Positions 1 through 6,335 of a stretch of 14,130 bases of DNA are shown in pieces. The position numbers were made by a program, and so were the translations under genes. Source of the DNA: CAZMXI01 sp964570205 (GTDB lineage: Bacteria; Planctomycetota; Phycisphaerae; Tepidisphaerales; Tepidisphaeraceae); NCBI GenBank assembly GCA_964570205.1, contig CAZMXI010000131.1, positions 1 to 14,130 on the forward strand, in the 5' to 3' direction. The notes below the pieces were generated by a model. The model saw nothing but the letters and a program-made list of their open reading frames with translations. It made no database searches and was not told the DNA's origin. The first letter of the stretch is position 1, and each line of letters begins with the position of its first letter.

Positions 1-981
1 CACCTTCTGCTTGTAGGGCATGACCCACTGCGACCACATTTCGCCGCCTTTGGTCATGCCCAGCGGGAGCGAGTCGTAGGGGTTGACGCCCGGAGCGGTG
101 CCGAAGAAGTCGCCGACAGGGCACTCGACCGTCTGCTGGCCGTCGAAAGTAATCCTCATGACCAGGTTCCGCATCGCCTGCTCGCGGTCGCCGTTGTCCG
201 AAACCTGCATGCTCAGATACGTGATGGCGGCGGGCCCATCCCAGGTCATCTTCACGGCGGACTGATTCGTGCCAAGCTCGTGCTCCCAGGTGCCGAGGAT
301 CTGCCCGGCCGGCTTGCCGCGCGGCGCGGCGAGCTGCCCGGCCACAGCCGCGATCTGCTGAGCATTGGACTGGATATGCGCCGCTGTGAACGACTCGACG
401 TTGGTGCCCGCCGGATAGGTGCGATAATTGACGTGATAATAATAGTCGTGCTTGTCGGTCGTGATCTTGCAACTCCTGGCGTAAGCGATGGGGAAATAGA
501 GGTTCCAGCCGCGGCTGGTTTCCATGGAGAGCGGCGCGGGCAGGCCGGGGAATTTGCCGCCCAGCAGGTTCTGCAGCGTTGCCTCAATCACCGGCTTTTC
601 GTCGCCGTCGATGTAGATTCGGACGGTGCCCGCGTCATTGGGATTGGCCGACCAGATGCGAACGACCGCGCCCGGCCCTTGGGCATCCATGATCACGAAC
701 TCTTTGCGGCCGGCGATCTGCTCGGTGCGGAGATATTGACCGCGGTCGCCATTGGCGAACCAGTCCTGCGTGGGGCTCTTGGCGTTGCGGTCATAGCTCG
801 AGAACTGCTTACAGGTGTAAGGCGGATTGGGATACTCGGCCATCCCCGACAGATCTACCATTTCCGACAGCAGGCTTCGGGTCGTGATCGCGGGGCCTTC
901 GGCGGCCATCGCACACCCCAAAGACCCGAGAAACGGCCCCAATGCCCAAAGCGCCGCCAGGCAGATCAACTTTCCGCGCAT
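1..981 (-). CDS. Secreted DUF2961 / GH172-family glycoside hydrolase, 3' end missing
   Basis: The minus-strand frame is open from an ATG at 981 to the window edge, giving 327 codons without a stop. AGGAGG lies 5 bases before the ATG. Residues 1-27 form a Sec signal peptide (charged MRGK, hydrophobic core, likely cleavage after AMA). The rest matches DUF2961: DRNAKSPTQDWFANGDRGQY (residues 64-83), MDAQGPGAVVRIWSANP (98-114), and PVGDFFGTAPGVNPYDSLPLG (288-308, given here only as a landmark). DUF2961 is now CAZy family GH172; characterised members act on fructofuranose or D-arabinofuranose linkages. Known members are roughly 350-450 residues, so perhaps 50-150 are missing, and the C-terminal part is not visible. 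The gene diverges from an isomerase/GH43 operon, which fits a shared carbohydrate role. Family assignment is confident; the substrate is not known. Confidence 0.88.
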   Translation of the reverse strand, partial: MRGKLICLAALWALGPFLGSLGCAMAAEGPAITTRSLLSEMVDLSGMAEYPNPPYTCKQFSSYDRNAKSPTQDWFANGDRGQYLRTEQIAGRKEFVIMDAQGPGAVVRIWSANPNDAGTVRIYIDGDEKPVIEATLQNLLGGKFPGLPAPLSMETSRGWNLYFPIAYARSCKITTDKHDYYYHVNYRTYPAGTNVESFTAAHIQSNAQQIAAVAGQLAAPRGKPAGQILGTWEHELGTNQSAVKMTWDGPAAITYLSMQVSDNGDREQAMRNLVMRITFDGQQTVECPVGDFFGTAPGVNPYDSLPLGMTKGGEMWSQWVMPYKQKV

Positions 982-1198
982 GACCACCTCCTGTTCAAGA
1001 CTCGTGAAATGCAGCAATGGAGGGTGATCTTACACCAACCCCCGACCCACCCGCCAGCAGGATGAGCCGATTCCGCTTGGGCGAATGCGGCGTTGCTCCG
1101 TTGTGCGGCTTGACGGCATCGGGCAAGGTAGGGATCATCTGCCGGAGCGGATGGAACATAAGGACACAGGACATTTCTGACACAGGAACGGTGCTGTT
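982..1198. promoter_or_regulatory. Divergent promoter region between GH172 gene and cupin operon
   Basis: This 217-base gap separates two divergent starts, so it must hold promoters for both directions. Rightward, TTGACG (1110-1115) and GATCAT (1133-1138) are spaced 17 bases and match a sigma-70 promoter at 5/6 and 4/6 positions. A direct repeat GACACAGGA occurs at 1163-1171 and 1179-1187, 16 bases apart, just before the cupin start. I could not fix a convincing leftward promoter; TAAGAT on the minus strand near 1028-1033 is a weak candidate. No gene is seen here. Confidence 0.45.
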
Positions 1199-2467
1199 AT
1201 GCCTGCCAAATCAGTTAAAGAACTCAAGACGGTCACGGGCAAGGTTCGCAAGGTCGCCGAGTTGGCGATGGAACAGGGCAACGGGCTGCTGCGCCTGGCG
1301 CCCTGCTGGGTGCCCAGATCATTCCTGCAGCCCGGCAAACGACTGAAACTGGATCCGAAAGACCTGTATGCCTTTGGTCTCAACCGCGGCGGCATCGATG
1401 AGCGGTGGTTCGCCTCCACGACGCCATGCGCCAACGAAAACCGCACCCCGGACGAGGGCCTGAGCTACGTCGTCGCCGACGGCCAGCGGGCGACGCTGGC
1501 CGATGTCGTCCAGGAAATGGGCGACGAGATCATCGGCGATGCGATCTGGAAGAAGTTCAAGAAGTGGCCGGTGTATTCCAAGTTCTTCGACAACATGGGA
1601 CCCATTCCCCATCACCTGCATCAGTCAAAAGAACACGCGGCGCTCGTCGGGCTCGAGGGCAAGCCCGAGAGCTACTATTTCCCGCCGCAGCACAATCAGA
1701 CCGGCAACAACTTCCCCTATACGTTTTTCGGCCTGAACCCCGGCACGACCAAGGAACAGCTCAAGAAGTGCCTTGAGAACTGGAACAGCGGCGACAACGG
1801 CATCCTGGACCTGTCGGCGGCCTATCGGCTCAAGCCCGGCACCGGCTGGCTCGTTGGCCCCGGCATCCTGCACGCGCCCGGCTCGCTGTGCACCTATGAG
1901 CCGCAGTGGGGCTCGGATGTCTTCGGCATGTACCAATCCCTGGTCGAGGGGCGCGAGGTGCCTTGGTCGCTGCTGGTTAAGGACATGCCCAAGAACAAGC
2001 ACAAAGACATCGATTTCATCATCAGCGAGATCGACTGGGAGGCCAACGTCGATCCGTTCTTCAAGCAGAACCACCACCTGGTGCCCATCCCCGTCGCCGA
2101 CACCGCCAAAGAGGGTTACCAGGACCGCTGGGTCGTCTACGGCAAGATCAAGGGCGAACAACTGTTCACGGCCAAGGAGTTGACCGTCCAGCCGGGCACG
2201 AAGTGCAAGGTCAAGGATGGCGGCGCGTTCGGCGCGATCGTCGTCCAGGGCCAGGGCCGGGCCAACAAGCTCAAGCTCGACTGCCCGAAGATGATCGGAT
2301 TCTACGATCTGACCGAGGATGAGTTCTTCTGCACCGAACAAGCGGCCAAGTCGGGCGTCACCTATGAGAACACCAGTTCCGAACCGCTGGTCATCCTGCG
2401 CTACTTCGGGCCCAATGCCCATCCCGATGCGCCGGAGCTCAAGTACGTCGGTGGCGTCAACCTGTAA
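1199..2467 (+). CDS. Phosphomannose-isomerase-like double-cupin protein
   Basis: This 422-residue protein has no signal peptide and should be cytoplasmic. Residues 133-146 (GPIPHHLHQSKEH) carry a cupin motif 1 pattern, HxH(x)3E, at His139, His141 and Glu145. Then come KPESYYF (155-161), with Glu157, and GPGILHAPGS with His225, typical of the second cupin motif. Together these resemble the metal site of type I mannose-6-phosphate isomerases. A second, beta-rich cupin-like part follows (about 300-422). It lacks the typical ManA neighbours, and its companions are a GH43 enzyme and a TIM-barrel isomerase, so the natural sugar may be neither mannose nor a phosphate. The start has a weak AGGAA 10 bases upstream. 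It is the first gene of a three-gene operon; the GH43 gene begins 9 bases after its stop. Fold and metal site are fairly sure; the reaction is inferred. Confidence 0.75.
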   Translation: MPAKSVKELKTVTGKVRKVAELAMEQGNGLLRLAPCWVPRSFLQPGKRLKLDPKDLYAFGLNRGGIDERWFASTTPCANENRTPDEGLSYVVADGQRATLADVVQEMGDEIIGDAIWKKFKKWPVYSKFFDNMGPIPHHLHQSKEHAALVGLEGKPESYYFPPQHNQTGNNFPYTFFGLNPGTTKEQLKKCLENWNSGDNGILDLSAAYRLKPGTGWLVGPGILHAPGSLCTYEPQWGSDVFGMYQSLVEGREVPWSLLVKDMPKNKHKDIDFIISEIDWEANVDPFFKQNHHLVPIPVADTAKEGYQDRWVVYGKIKGEQLFTAKELTVQPGTKCKVKDGGAFGAIVVQGQGRANKLKLDCPKMIGFYDLTEDEFFCTEQAAKSGVTYENTSSEPLVILRYFGPNAHPDAPELKYVGGVNL

Positions 2468-2476
2468 GCGGGCCCC

Positions 2477-3463
2477 ATGAGACGAACGTCCACACATGGA
2501 TTGTGGATCGTGACGATGCTCCTCAGCGCGACCCAGATCGGCCGCGCTGAGGATGCACCATGGTCCAGGCCTCGCGACGATGAATCGGTCTACATCTTCT
2601 CGTTCTTCCGCAAGAACGGTGAGGATGGGCTCTACCTGGCCTGGAGCCGGGATGGGCTCAAGTGGTCGCCGCTTAACGGTGACAAGCCCCTCCTTAAGCC
2701 CGCGGTCGGTGAAAAGCCGCTGATGCGTGACCCCTGCATCGCTCGCGGGCCGGATGGCATGTTCCACATGGTCTGGACCACCGGCTGGTACAAGCGCGGC
2801 TTCGGCATGGCCCATTCCAAGAATCTCATCCACTGGTCGGAGCAGAAGTACGTCCCGGCCATGGAGCACGAGCCGACGGCCCGCAACACTTGGGCGCCAG
2901 AGTTGTTCTACGACGCGGACAACAAACGGTGGTTGATTTTCTGGGCCAGCACCATTCCCGGGCGGTTCCCCAATACCGAGAACACCGGCGATGATGGCTT
3001 CAACCACCGGATGTACCTGACGACAACGGTCGATTTTGAGAAGTACACGCCCACGAAGCTGTTCTACGACGGCGGCTTTAACGTGATTGATGCCACGCTC
3101 GTCAAGGATGGACGGCGGTTCGTCATGTTCCTGAAGGATGAGACCAGGAATCCGGTCCGCAAGAACATCCGCATCGCCACGGCGGAGCGCGCTGAGGGTC
3201 CGTATGGCCAGGCATCCGAACCGATTACCGCCGAATGGGTCGAAGGGCCGACCGCGGTGCGCCTGAACGACCAATGGTACGTGTTCTACGACGAGTACAC
3301 CCGCAGCCGATATGGCGCAGTCCGGTCGAAGGACCTGAAGGCCTGGCAGGCCGTCCCGGCCGATGAACTGGCGTTCCCCAAGGGCGCTCGCCACGGCACG
3401 ATTCTGCGAGTACCCGCCGAGGTCGTGCGTGGTATTCTCGATCTCAACAGCAGCCCAAGATAA
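2477..3463 (+). CDS. Secreted GH43-type five-bladed beta-propeller glycosidase
   Basis: The protein has 328 residues, with a signal peptide at about 1-24 (hydrophobic LWIVTMLLS, likely cleavage after GRA). The mature part is a GH43/clan GH-F-like propeller with repeated short blade motifs (AWSRDGLKWS, AHSKNLIHWS, VRSKDLKAW). The three acidic residues expected for an inverting GH43 enzyme are visible: Asp85 in MRDPCIA (base), Asp205 in NVIDATLVKDG (pKa modulator) and Glu256 in VEGPTAV (acid). The conserved NTWAPELFYD (138-147) and STIPGRFPNTE segments are also present. Members of GH43 mostly cleave arabinofuranosides or xylosides. No good Shine-Dalgarno precedes the ATG, so it may rely on translational coupling to the cupin gene 9 bases upstream. 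It is odd that a secreted enzyme lies between two apparently cytoplasmic isomerases. Family level is confident; substrate is open. Confidence 0.82.
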   Translation: MRRTSTHGLWIVTMLLSATQIGRAEDAPWSRPRDDESVYIFSFFRKNGEDGLYLAWSRDGLKWSPLNGDKPLLKPAVGEKPLMRDPCIARGPDGMFHMVWTTGWYKRGFGMAHSKNLIHWSEQKYVPAMEHEPTARNTWAPELFYDADNKRWLIFWASTIPGRFPNTENTGDDGFNHRMYLTTTVDFEKYTPTKLFYDGGFNVIDATLVKDGRRFVMFLKDETRNPVRKNIRIATAERAEGPYGQASEPITAEWVEGPTAVRLNDQWYVFYDEYTRSRYGAVRSKDLKAWQAVPADELAFPKGARHGTILRVPAEVVRGILDLNSSPR

Positions 3464-3498
3464 AACCGGTCCGCAGCCGGACCACAGCGAGGAGATGG

Positions 3499-4548
3499 AT
3501 GATGGCGAACAACTATCCGAAGCTTCACAACGCCGCCTGGCCGGGACTGGTGGGCAAGGGCTCGCCGGGCGCTGAGCCTTGCATCGACCTGGACACGATG
3601 ATCAACCTCACCGCGTCCGCCACCGTGAACGGCGCCAGGTTCGACGGCATGGACCTGTTTCTCTTCGATCCACACATCAGCATCGATATCGATGCTGATG
3701 GGCTCAAGAAACTGGCTGACAAGTTCCAGTCCAGGAAACTGGCGATCGGATCGCTCGTGGCGCCGGTGTGGGGCGGCACCGGGGGCGGGTCGGCCATGGG
3801 AGATGAAACCGAACGCAAACAGTTCGTCGCCCAGGTGAAGAAGGCCTGCCAAATCGGCAGGAAGCTCAAGGAGCTGGGTGCCCGCCAGTACGGCGTCATT
3901 CGCGTTGACTCAGCCTGCGGACCGGCCGACTGGGCCAAGGATCCCGAAGGCAACCAGAAGAAGATCGCCCAGACATTCCGCGAAGCTTGCGACGTGGCCG
4001 AGAGCTTCGGCGAGAGGCTCGCAGCCGAGGGCGAGATCTGCTGGGGCGGCATGCACTCGTGGCGAAACATGGTCACGCTGCTGGAAATGGTCGGCCGGCC
4101 CCAGACGTTTGGCTTCCAGGCGGACATGGCCCATACGCTGCTCTACACTATGGGCTACAACGCCCCGGAAGACGCCCTCCTCCCGGCCGGCTATGACTGG
4201 AAAGACATGAGCAAGCTGGACGAGGCCATGAAGAAGCTCACTGCCGCCCTTCGCCCCTGGACGATCGACCTGCACATCGCCCAGAATGATGCCACGGTCA
4301 AGGGCTCCGGCAGCCATGACAAGACCGGCCGGCACTGCCTGGCCAGGGACCCGAACGGCAAGCTCGACATCACCCGGTACGCCGGCTATTGGATGCGGAA
4401 TGAGAACGGCCAGCCCACAAAGGCCTTCAAGCACATCTGCTGGGATGGCTGCATGTTCCCCAACGAAGTCATGATGAAGCAGCAGACGTGGAACGATATC
4501 CTCAGCGCCATGATCGCGGTCCGCGATGCCCATGGCTGGCAGGCCTGA
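3499..4548 (+). CDS. Sugar phosphate isomerase/epimerase-like TIM-barrel protein (xylose isomerase-like)
   Basis: The 349-residue protein has no signal peptide and should act in the cytoplasm. It looks like an AP-endonuclease-2/xylose-isomerase-like TIM barrel. Likely metal ligands or catalytic residues fall at barrel strand ends: Glu177/Glu179 in AAEGEICWGG, Asp209 and His212 in QADMAHT, Asp257 and His259 in DLHIAQND, and Asp316 in ICWDGCMFPNE. It opens with NYPKLHNAAWPGLVGKG. GAGGAG (3489-3494) lies 4 bases before this ATG but 7 before the next one at 3502, so translation may start one codon later. It is the third gene of the operon, 35 bases after the GH43 stop and just ahead of a strong terminator. 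Its probable role is isomerising or epimerising the sugar set free by the neighbouring hydrolases. The superfamily contains isomerases, epimerases and dehydratases, so the exact reaction cannot be read. Confidence 0.75.
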   Translation: MMANNYPKLHNAAWPGLVGKGSPGAEPCIDLDTMINLTASATVNGARFDGMDLFLFDPHISIDIDADGLKKLADKFQSRKLAIGSLVAPVWGGTGGGSAMGDETERKQFVAQVKKACQIGRKLKELGARQYGVIRVDSACGPADWAKDPEGNQKKIAQTFREACDVAESFGERLAAEGEICWGGMHSWRNMVTLLEMVGRPQTFGFQADMAHTLLYTMGYNAPEDALLPAGYDWKDMSKLDEAMKKLTAALRPWTIDLHIAQNDATVKGSGSHDKTGRHCLARDPNGKLDITRYAGYWMRNENGQPTKAFKHICWDGCMFPNEVMMKQQTWNDILSAMIAVRDAHGWQA

Positions 4549-4575
4549 TCCGTCTTATTCCACTGCTCATGTTGC

Positions 4576-4613
4576 GCCCGCGGCGATGTCCCGCCGCGGG
4601 CTTTCCCTTTCTT
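4576..4613 (+). terminator. Rho-independent terminator of the cupin-GH43-isomerase operon
   Basis: A perfect 10-bp GC-only stem (GCCCGCGGCG at 4576-4585, CGCCGCGGGC at 4592-4601) with a 6-base loop is followed by TTTCCCTTTCTT. It begins 28 bases after the isomerase stop codon. The T tract is interrupted by CCC, so termination may be less than complete. Confidence 0.8.
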
Positions 4614-4667
4614 GGCACACGTCTCCGGCCAGCAACATCACGGGCCCTATCGGCTACAAATGGCTGA

Positions 4668-4687
4668 AAAGGCAATCGAATGCCTTT
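4668..4687. promoter_or_regulatory. 20-bp near-perfect palindrome before the hydrolase operon
   Basis: The arms AAAGGCA (4668-4674) and TGCCTTT (4681-4687) are exact reverse complements around ATCGAA, whose core TCGA is itself palindromic. Only one A/A pair breaks the symmetry. It ends 22 bases before the hydrolase ATG. It could be a repressor operator or a 5'-leader hairpin; with only a short T run after it, a terminator is less likely. Confidence 0.45.
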
Positions 4688-4709
4688 GTCCTTATGTGAT
4701 GGAACTTGA

Positions 4710-6314
4710 ATGATGCGGTATTTGGCCTGCCTGGCATTTCTGCTTCTGTTCGTCTGGCCGTCGTGGGCTGCGGCGGCCGTCTTTCAGTACATGGTCCCTG
4801 CGGCGACCGCGAAAGACGCCAGCGCCGCCTTTCTGTGGATTCCGCCAAAGGCGCAACAGGTGCGTGGCGTGGTGATGGGTGGCATGACCTTGGCCGAGCG
4901 AGAACTGGCCAAGGACCAGGATATCCGCAAAGCCTGTGCGAAAGAGAACTTGGCAATCGTATTCCTGAAGTGCGGATTGGGGGCGGTGGATGTGCAGAAG
5001 GTTCTGGATGACCTCGCAAATGCCTCGGGCTATCGCGAATTGTCCGTCGCGCCACTCTTCTTCGTGGGTCATTCGGCTGGCGGCCCGCAGGCCAAGGCCT
5101 GTGCCATCGGTATGGCCAACCGGTGTTTCGGCCTCGTGCAGTACCGCGGCGGCATTCCAGGCGGGCCGGAATCCGTACCGCCCGGCTTGCCCTCGCTGAT
5201 GATGATTGGCCAGTTCGACGAATTCGGCGGCATCATGCGCAACGATGCCGGTCGCGAGACTTGGGAAGGCGGCCGGGATGCCCTCGCGTCTTTCCGAGCC
5301 GCCCATGAGCGTAACCTGGCCAGCATGGTCGTTGAACCGGGTGCGGGGCACTTTGCCTGGTCAGATCGCAATGCCGCATACCTTGCGATGTTCATCCGCA
5401 AGGCAGCGCAGATGCGCATCCCGGACTGGCCGGCCAACGCAACCGAACCGGTCCGGTGTAAAGAGATCGACCATCGCTCCGGTTGGCTCACGGACCTCAC
5501 GATCAAGTCGCCTGGCGGTTTCCCCCCAGCCCGCTTCGGGCAGTACCAAGGCGACGCATCGAAGGCAGCCTGGCACTTTGATCGCGAGATGGCCGAGGCG
5601 ACCGTCGCTTATCACGCTGGCGGCTTCGGCAAGAAAGACCAGTTCGTCCGTTGGAGCGATCCCGTGTGGGTCGATGCCGGAGCCAGGTTCTTCTTCACGA
5701 AGCTGGCATGGGTGGATGATGGGCAGACACTCGAGGTCCACCCCGTTTACGCCGATACATATCCAAAGACGCAGCCCAACGGCTCTGGTCCCCGCTGGGC
5801 CGACGCCGGCAGGCCGGTTGGTCATTCCACCGCGGTGATTCGCGTGCGCCAGGTCAGCGGGCCGGTCGTGGCGGTTGGCGATCAGCGATTCCGCATGCAA
5901 TACGACGCCCTGGCCCCCGCAACCGAATCCTCGCGCGTGACGTTCATGGCTTTCAGCGTCGGCGACCGCGAATTCCGCTATACCGAGCAGGTGGGTATGA
6001 TGCCGCGTGGCTTCTCCGGGCTCAAGTCGGGCAGGGACCAGACCATTGCCTTCCCGCCGCTTGGGAATCTGACGGCCGACAATGATCCTGTCCGACTCAA
6101 GGCAACCAGCGATGCGGGCCTTCCGGTCGAGTACCACGTAGCGCACGGCCCCGCGACGGTGGTGGATGGCAGGCTGACCATCACTGAAATGCCGATTCGC
6201 GCCAAGTTCCCGATCCAGGTCAAGGTCATCGCCTGGCAGTTCGGCCGAGGCGTCGAACCCCTGGTGAAGTCCGCTTCGCCCGTCGAGCAGACCGTACTGA
6301 TCCAGAAGCCGTAG
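4710..6314 (+). CDS. Secreted alpha/beta hydrolase with C-terminal MBG/Ig-like domain
   Basis: The 534-residue protein has a clear Sec signal peptide (1-22, LACLAFLLLFVWPSWAAAA). Residues 23-225 form an alpha/beta hydrolase: nucleophile elbow GHSAGG with Ser122, Asp170 in QFDEFGG, and His214 in GAGHFAW complete a plausible triad. Residues 230-440 are beta-rich and unfamiliar to me. Residues 444-534 (from QTIAFPPLGNLTADNDPVRL, with GLPVEYHVAHGPATV) resemble MBG-like immunoglobulin repeats often found in large surface proteins. Two adjacent ATGs open the frame (4710, 4713) after a weak GGAA. It leads a four-gene operon and its TAG is 6 bases from the next possible ATG. An esterase or other hydrolase outside the cytoplasm is likely; the substrate cannot be told. 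Confidence 0.75.
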   Translation: MMRYLACLAFLLLFVWPSWAAAAVFQYMVPAATAKDASAAFLWIPPKAQQVRGVVMGGMTLAERELAKDQDIRKACAKENLAIVFLKCGLGAVDVQKVLDDLANASGYRELSVAPLFFVGHSAGGPQAKACAIGMANRCFGLVQYRGGIPGGPESVPPGLPSLMMIGQFDEFGGIMRNDAGRETWEGGRDALASFRAAHERNLASMVVEPGAGHFAWSDRNAAYLAMFIRKAAQMRIPDWPANATEPVRCKEIDHRSGWLTDLTIKSPGGFPPARFGQYQGDASKAAWHFDREMAEATVAYHAGGFGKKDQFVRWSDPVWVDAGARFFFTKLAWVDDGQTLEVHPVYADTYPKTQPNGSGPRWADAGRPVGHSTAVIRVRQVSGPVVAVGDQRFRMQYDALAPATESSRVTFMAFSVGDREFRYTEQVGMMPRGFSGLKSGRDQTIAFPPLGNLTADNDPVRLKATSDAGLPVEYHVAHGPATVVDGRLTITEMPIRAKFPIQVKVIAWQFGRGVEPLVKSASPVEQTVLIQKP

Positions 6315-6335
6315 TGCGACATGGAGGAACCGCCT

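Noticed and set aside
910..981. Lipoprotein signal in the GH172 protein (SLGC)
   Set aside because: The residues before the Cys do not fit the lipobox well, and a normal cleavage site (AMA) follows three residues later.
995..1183. Small 62-residue minus-strand frame in the divergent intergenic region
   Set aside because: It overlaps promoter elements, has no family resemblance and no good ribosome binding site that I can see.
1625..3394. 589-codon open frame on the minus strand
   Set aside because: It lies opposite the cupin and GH43 genes, which have clear family motifs. Long antisense frames are expected in GC-rich codon-biased DNA, and its translation shows no family features.
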